NCBI GenBank assembly: GCA_003229735.1
Contig: QIFI01000047.1
Coordinates: 1 to 8,445 of the forward strand
Direction: 5' to 3'
Origin: Candidatus Anderseniibacteriota bacterium
Lineage (GTDB): Bacteria > Patescibacteriota > Andersenbacteria > UBA10190
DNA length: 8,445 bases
Part shown: piece by piece, positions 6,680 through 8,445 of the stretch
How the letters are laid out: the number at the start of each line of letters is the position of its first letter
Numbering within the stretch: the first letter of the stretch is position 1
Made by a program: the position numbers and the translations under genes
Notes under the pieces: model-generated
The model's database searches: none
What the model was told of the DNA's origin: nothing
The model's input: the letters and a program-made list of their open reading frames with translations, nothing else

Positions 6680-8445
6680 AAATTTTGTAGATTTAACTTT
6701 GCCCGCTTATTTTTAGGATCCAATTTCAAAGCCGCTTGCCAGGCTTCTTTAGCTTTCGCCGCCAGCCCTTTAGCCGCCAGCACTTCTCCTATACTTGTCA
6801 ATACTACCGGATCATTCGCCTTAATATTAAGTGACCTGGCATACGCCTGTCCCGCCTCATCCCATCTTTTCTGATTTTTTAGTACATTACCTAAATTACT
6901 ATACGCGCTGGCCAACCCCGGCGCCAATTTAATGGCCAATCTTAATTCCCGCTCCGCCTCATCCATTTGTCCATTCATCCCATAGGCCGCCCCCAACTTA
7001 TTATGCCACTTGCCTTTCCCCGATGTCAGCTTTACCGCCTTCTGATAAGCCTCGATTGCCTCCGGCATATCATTTAATCTCACCGCCACGTCCCCTAAAT
7101 TCATCAAATATCCGGAATCACGATCATTCAGCTTAATCGCCTGACGATACGCTTCCCGGGCTTCTTCGTACTTACCTTGCAGTAAATATACATTACCCAA
7201 ATTATTATAAGCGCTGTCATGGCTGGGATTTATTTCCAAAGCCAGATTAATCTCCTCCAAAGCTTTATCGTAATCCCCCTGCAATCCATAAATCGAGCCC
7301 AGATTATTGCGCCCGCCAGCGCTTTTTGGATCCATTTCCAGCTCTTTCAAATAACTTTCTTTGGCCTCCTCAAACATCCGTCGATCCAAATATGCCTTAC
7401 CCAGATTATTCCGGGGCCGCGCCTTAAAAGGAGATTTTTTCACCGCGTCAGTCCATAAAGTCACTTCGTCCGCCCACACCATGTTTCGCCGCCAGGTTGC
7501 GATACCCAGCGATCCCATTACCACCACTGCTAAAACTACCGCTATCTTCACCCCCGTCACTCCCCCCCATTTTTTATCTTTTAACCCGTCATACATCCAT
7601 AACCACCCCTCTGCCGTAAACAGAGCCACCCCGATCATCGGCAGATACAGCCGATGCTCAAATATCACGTCAGTAATCGGAATAAAGCTTGATTCCGGTA
7701 ATAATGCCAGAAAGAAAAATATCACTCCCCATCCCATCATCTTCTTTTTGCGCCAGATCAACACCAACCCCACAATAAACACTGCCAATAAGAACAATGC
7801 TGACAAATATGTCCGGGGCTCCCCCAAACCATTCGCCAATTTTTGATCATGATCAATATTCTGCCCCACTGGTAACACCACCAGTCGTAAATACTTAGCC
7901 ACCACATTAGACTCCGTCAATAAATATTGGCTTCTCGATAACTCTGTAGTCTCCTTGGACACAATCTTAATACGTTCAAAATTAATTACCTTAGTCATCG
8001 TATAATTATCTGGACCAACCCCCACCGACGGACTAAATACTTCCACCACCCCCAACATATACGCTGGAATCACCAGTATCAGCAACCCCCACGGCAATAC
8101 TCGTAAAACTGCCCGCCACCAGTTTTTGATTGATCCCATAAAAAACAACACCTCCACTAAAAAAATCGCCGCCGGCAACGTAAATGCAATCTCCTTGGAA
8201 TGCATCGCCGCCAGACCCATTACCCACGACCATACTGCCCACATATATCTACGTTTCCCTTTATCCATTCTCCACAGCACATAAAACAACAGCGACTGTC
8301 CGTAAAACAAGGTGGCCATTGAAGCCAGTCTCTGCACAATATATGTCACCGCCTGGGTTTGAATCGGATGGAGGGCGAATATCAGGCCCGCTATCAACCC
8401 TCCCACCAAAGACACATCCACAAATTTACCGCCCACTTTTATAGC
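6676..8445 (-). CDS. GT-C-like membrane protein with seven C-terminal TPRs, N-terminus outside the window
   Basis: Paralogue of the downstream TPR gene and first of the pair in the operon. The frame stays open to the window edge (AIK precedes the GTG at 8436), so that GTG is not the real start. Alignment with the paralogue puts about 110 N-terminal residues, including the acidic first loop, beyond the window. Numbering from the GTG, shared blocks are HPIQTQAVTYIVQR (23-36), MHSKE (78-82), LPWGLLILVIPAYMLG (114-129), LLPESSFIPITDVIFEHRLYLP (245-266) and KSPFKARPRNNLG (334-346). Seven perfect 34-residue TPRs run from 339 to 576 (nt 6709-7422), two more than in the paralogue, and end just before the C-terminus. 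It is predicted to act like its partner, as an outer-face sugar transferase with a TPR arm for a protein acceptor. Sequence divergence between the two suggests different acceptors or donors, or a heteromer. The catalytic loop cannot be checked here. Confidence 0.85.
   Translation of the reverse strand, partial: AIKVGGKFVDVSLVGGLIAGLIFALHPIQTQAVTYIVQRLASMATLFYGQSLLFYVLWRMDKGKRRYMWAVWSWVMGLAAMHSKEIAFTLPAAIFLVEVLFFMGSIKNWWRAVLRVLPWGLLILVIPAYMLGVVEVFSPSVGVGPDNYTMTKVINFERIKIVSKETTELSRSQYLLTESNVVAKYLRLVVLPVGQNIDHDQKLANGLGEPRTYLSALFLLAVFIVGLVLIWRKKKMMGWGVIFFFLALLPESSFIPITDVIFEHRLYLPMIGVALFTAEGWLWMYDGLKDKKWGGVTGVKIAVVLAVVVMGSLGIATWRRNMVWADEVTLWTDAVKKSPFKARPRNNLGKAYLDRRMFEEAKESYLKELEMDPKSAGGRNNLGSIYGLQGDYDKALEEINLALEINPSHDSAYNNLGNVYLLQGKYEEAREAYRQAIKLNDRDSGYLMNLGDVAVRLNDMPEAIEAYQKAVKLTSGKGKWHNKLGAAYGMNGQMDEAERELRLAIKLAPGLASAYSNLGNVLKNQKRWDEAGQAYARSLNIKANDPVVLTSIGEVLAAKGLAAKAKEAWQAALKLDPKNKRAKLNLQNL

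Noticed and set aside
4820..7422. Tandem DNA repeats or a CRISPR-like array suggested by recurring AGATTATT-type words
   Set aside because: The spacing is 102 bp and the words encode the NNLG of successive 34-residue TPRs; they are protein repeats with diverged DNA.
7361..7846. Open frame of 161 codons on + opposite the seven-TPR gene
   Set aside because: The opposite strand encodes conserved GT-C and TPR motifs in this span; the + frame has no recognisable domain.
6676..8436. GTG at 8436 as a genuine start of the seven-TPR protein
   Set aside because: The frame continues upstream to the edge, and the paralogue has about 110 more residues including the catalytic loop, so the gene is simply cut by the window.

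Overview
The window looks like a chromosomal stretch from an uncultured bacterium and is devoted to envelope glycan or glycoprotein biosynthesis. It holds five protein genes and no tRNA, rRNA, transposase or CRISPR array. A Candidatus Patescibacteria (CPR)-like or similar candidate-phylum origin is plausible. The reasons are the combination of a YfhO-type GT-C protein with GT-C/TPR fusions, the tight gene packing, and the lack of Shine-Dalgarno motifs at the three starts whose upstream sequence is visible. The exact phylum cannot be fixed from this sequence. TGA serves as a real stop (982-984 and 6678-6676), so this is not the recoded-UGA Gracilibacteria/SR1 code.

Layout. At 1-984 (+) lies a complete extended-SDR sugar-nucleotide epimerase, best matched to UDP-glucuronate 4-epimerase. 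At 985-1177 a gap between convergent genes is dominated by a large imperfect hairpin (1030-1161). Its outer-arm end sequence recurs a third time inside the 3' end of the next gene. At 1178-1852 (-) is a small unrecognised two-TM protein with an extracytoplasmic, probably beta-sandwich, middle part. Only 21 bp separate it from the divergent 1874-4795 (+) gene, a YfhO-family polytopic protein. That gene overlaps tail-to-tail by 54 bp with 4742-6679 (-), a GT-C membrane protein with five C-terminal TPRs. This in turn overlaps by 4 bp (ATGA) with a paralogue, 6676 to beyond 8445 (-), which has seven TPRs and whose N-terminus lies outside the window.

How the genes may fit together (inference). The epimerase would supply an activated sugar such as UDP-galacturonate in the cytoplasm. 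The three large multi-TM proteins look like lipid-phosphate-sugar-dependent GT-C transferases acting on the outer face of the membrane, two of them with TPR arrays that could bind acceptor proteins. The small two-TM protein may share an extracytoplasmic fold with part of its YfhO-like neighbour.

The points most worth a second look are the 132-nt hairpin with its competing third arm, the possible shared domain between the small protein and the YfhO-like protein, the extremely compact divergent promoter with likely leaderless starts, and a strong C-over-G bias on the + strand that ignores gene direction and appears to shape protein composition.
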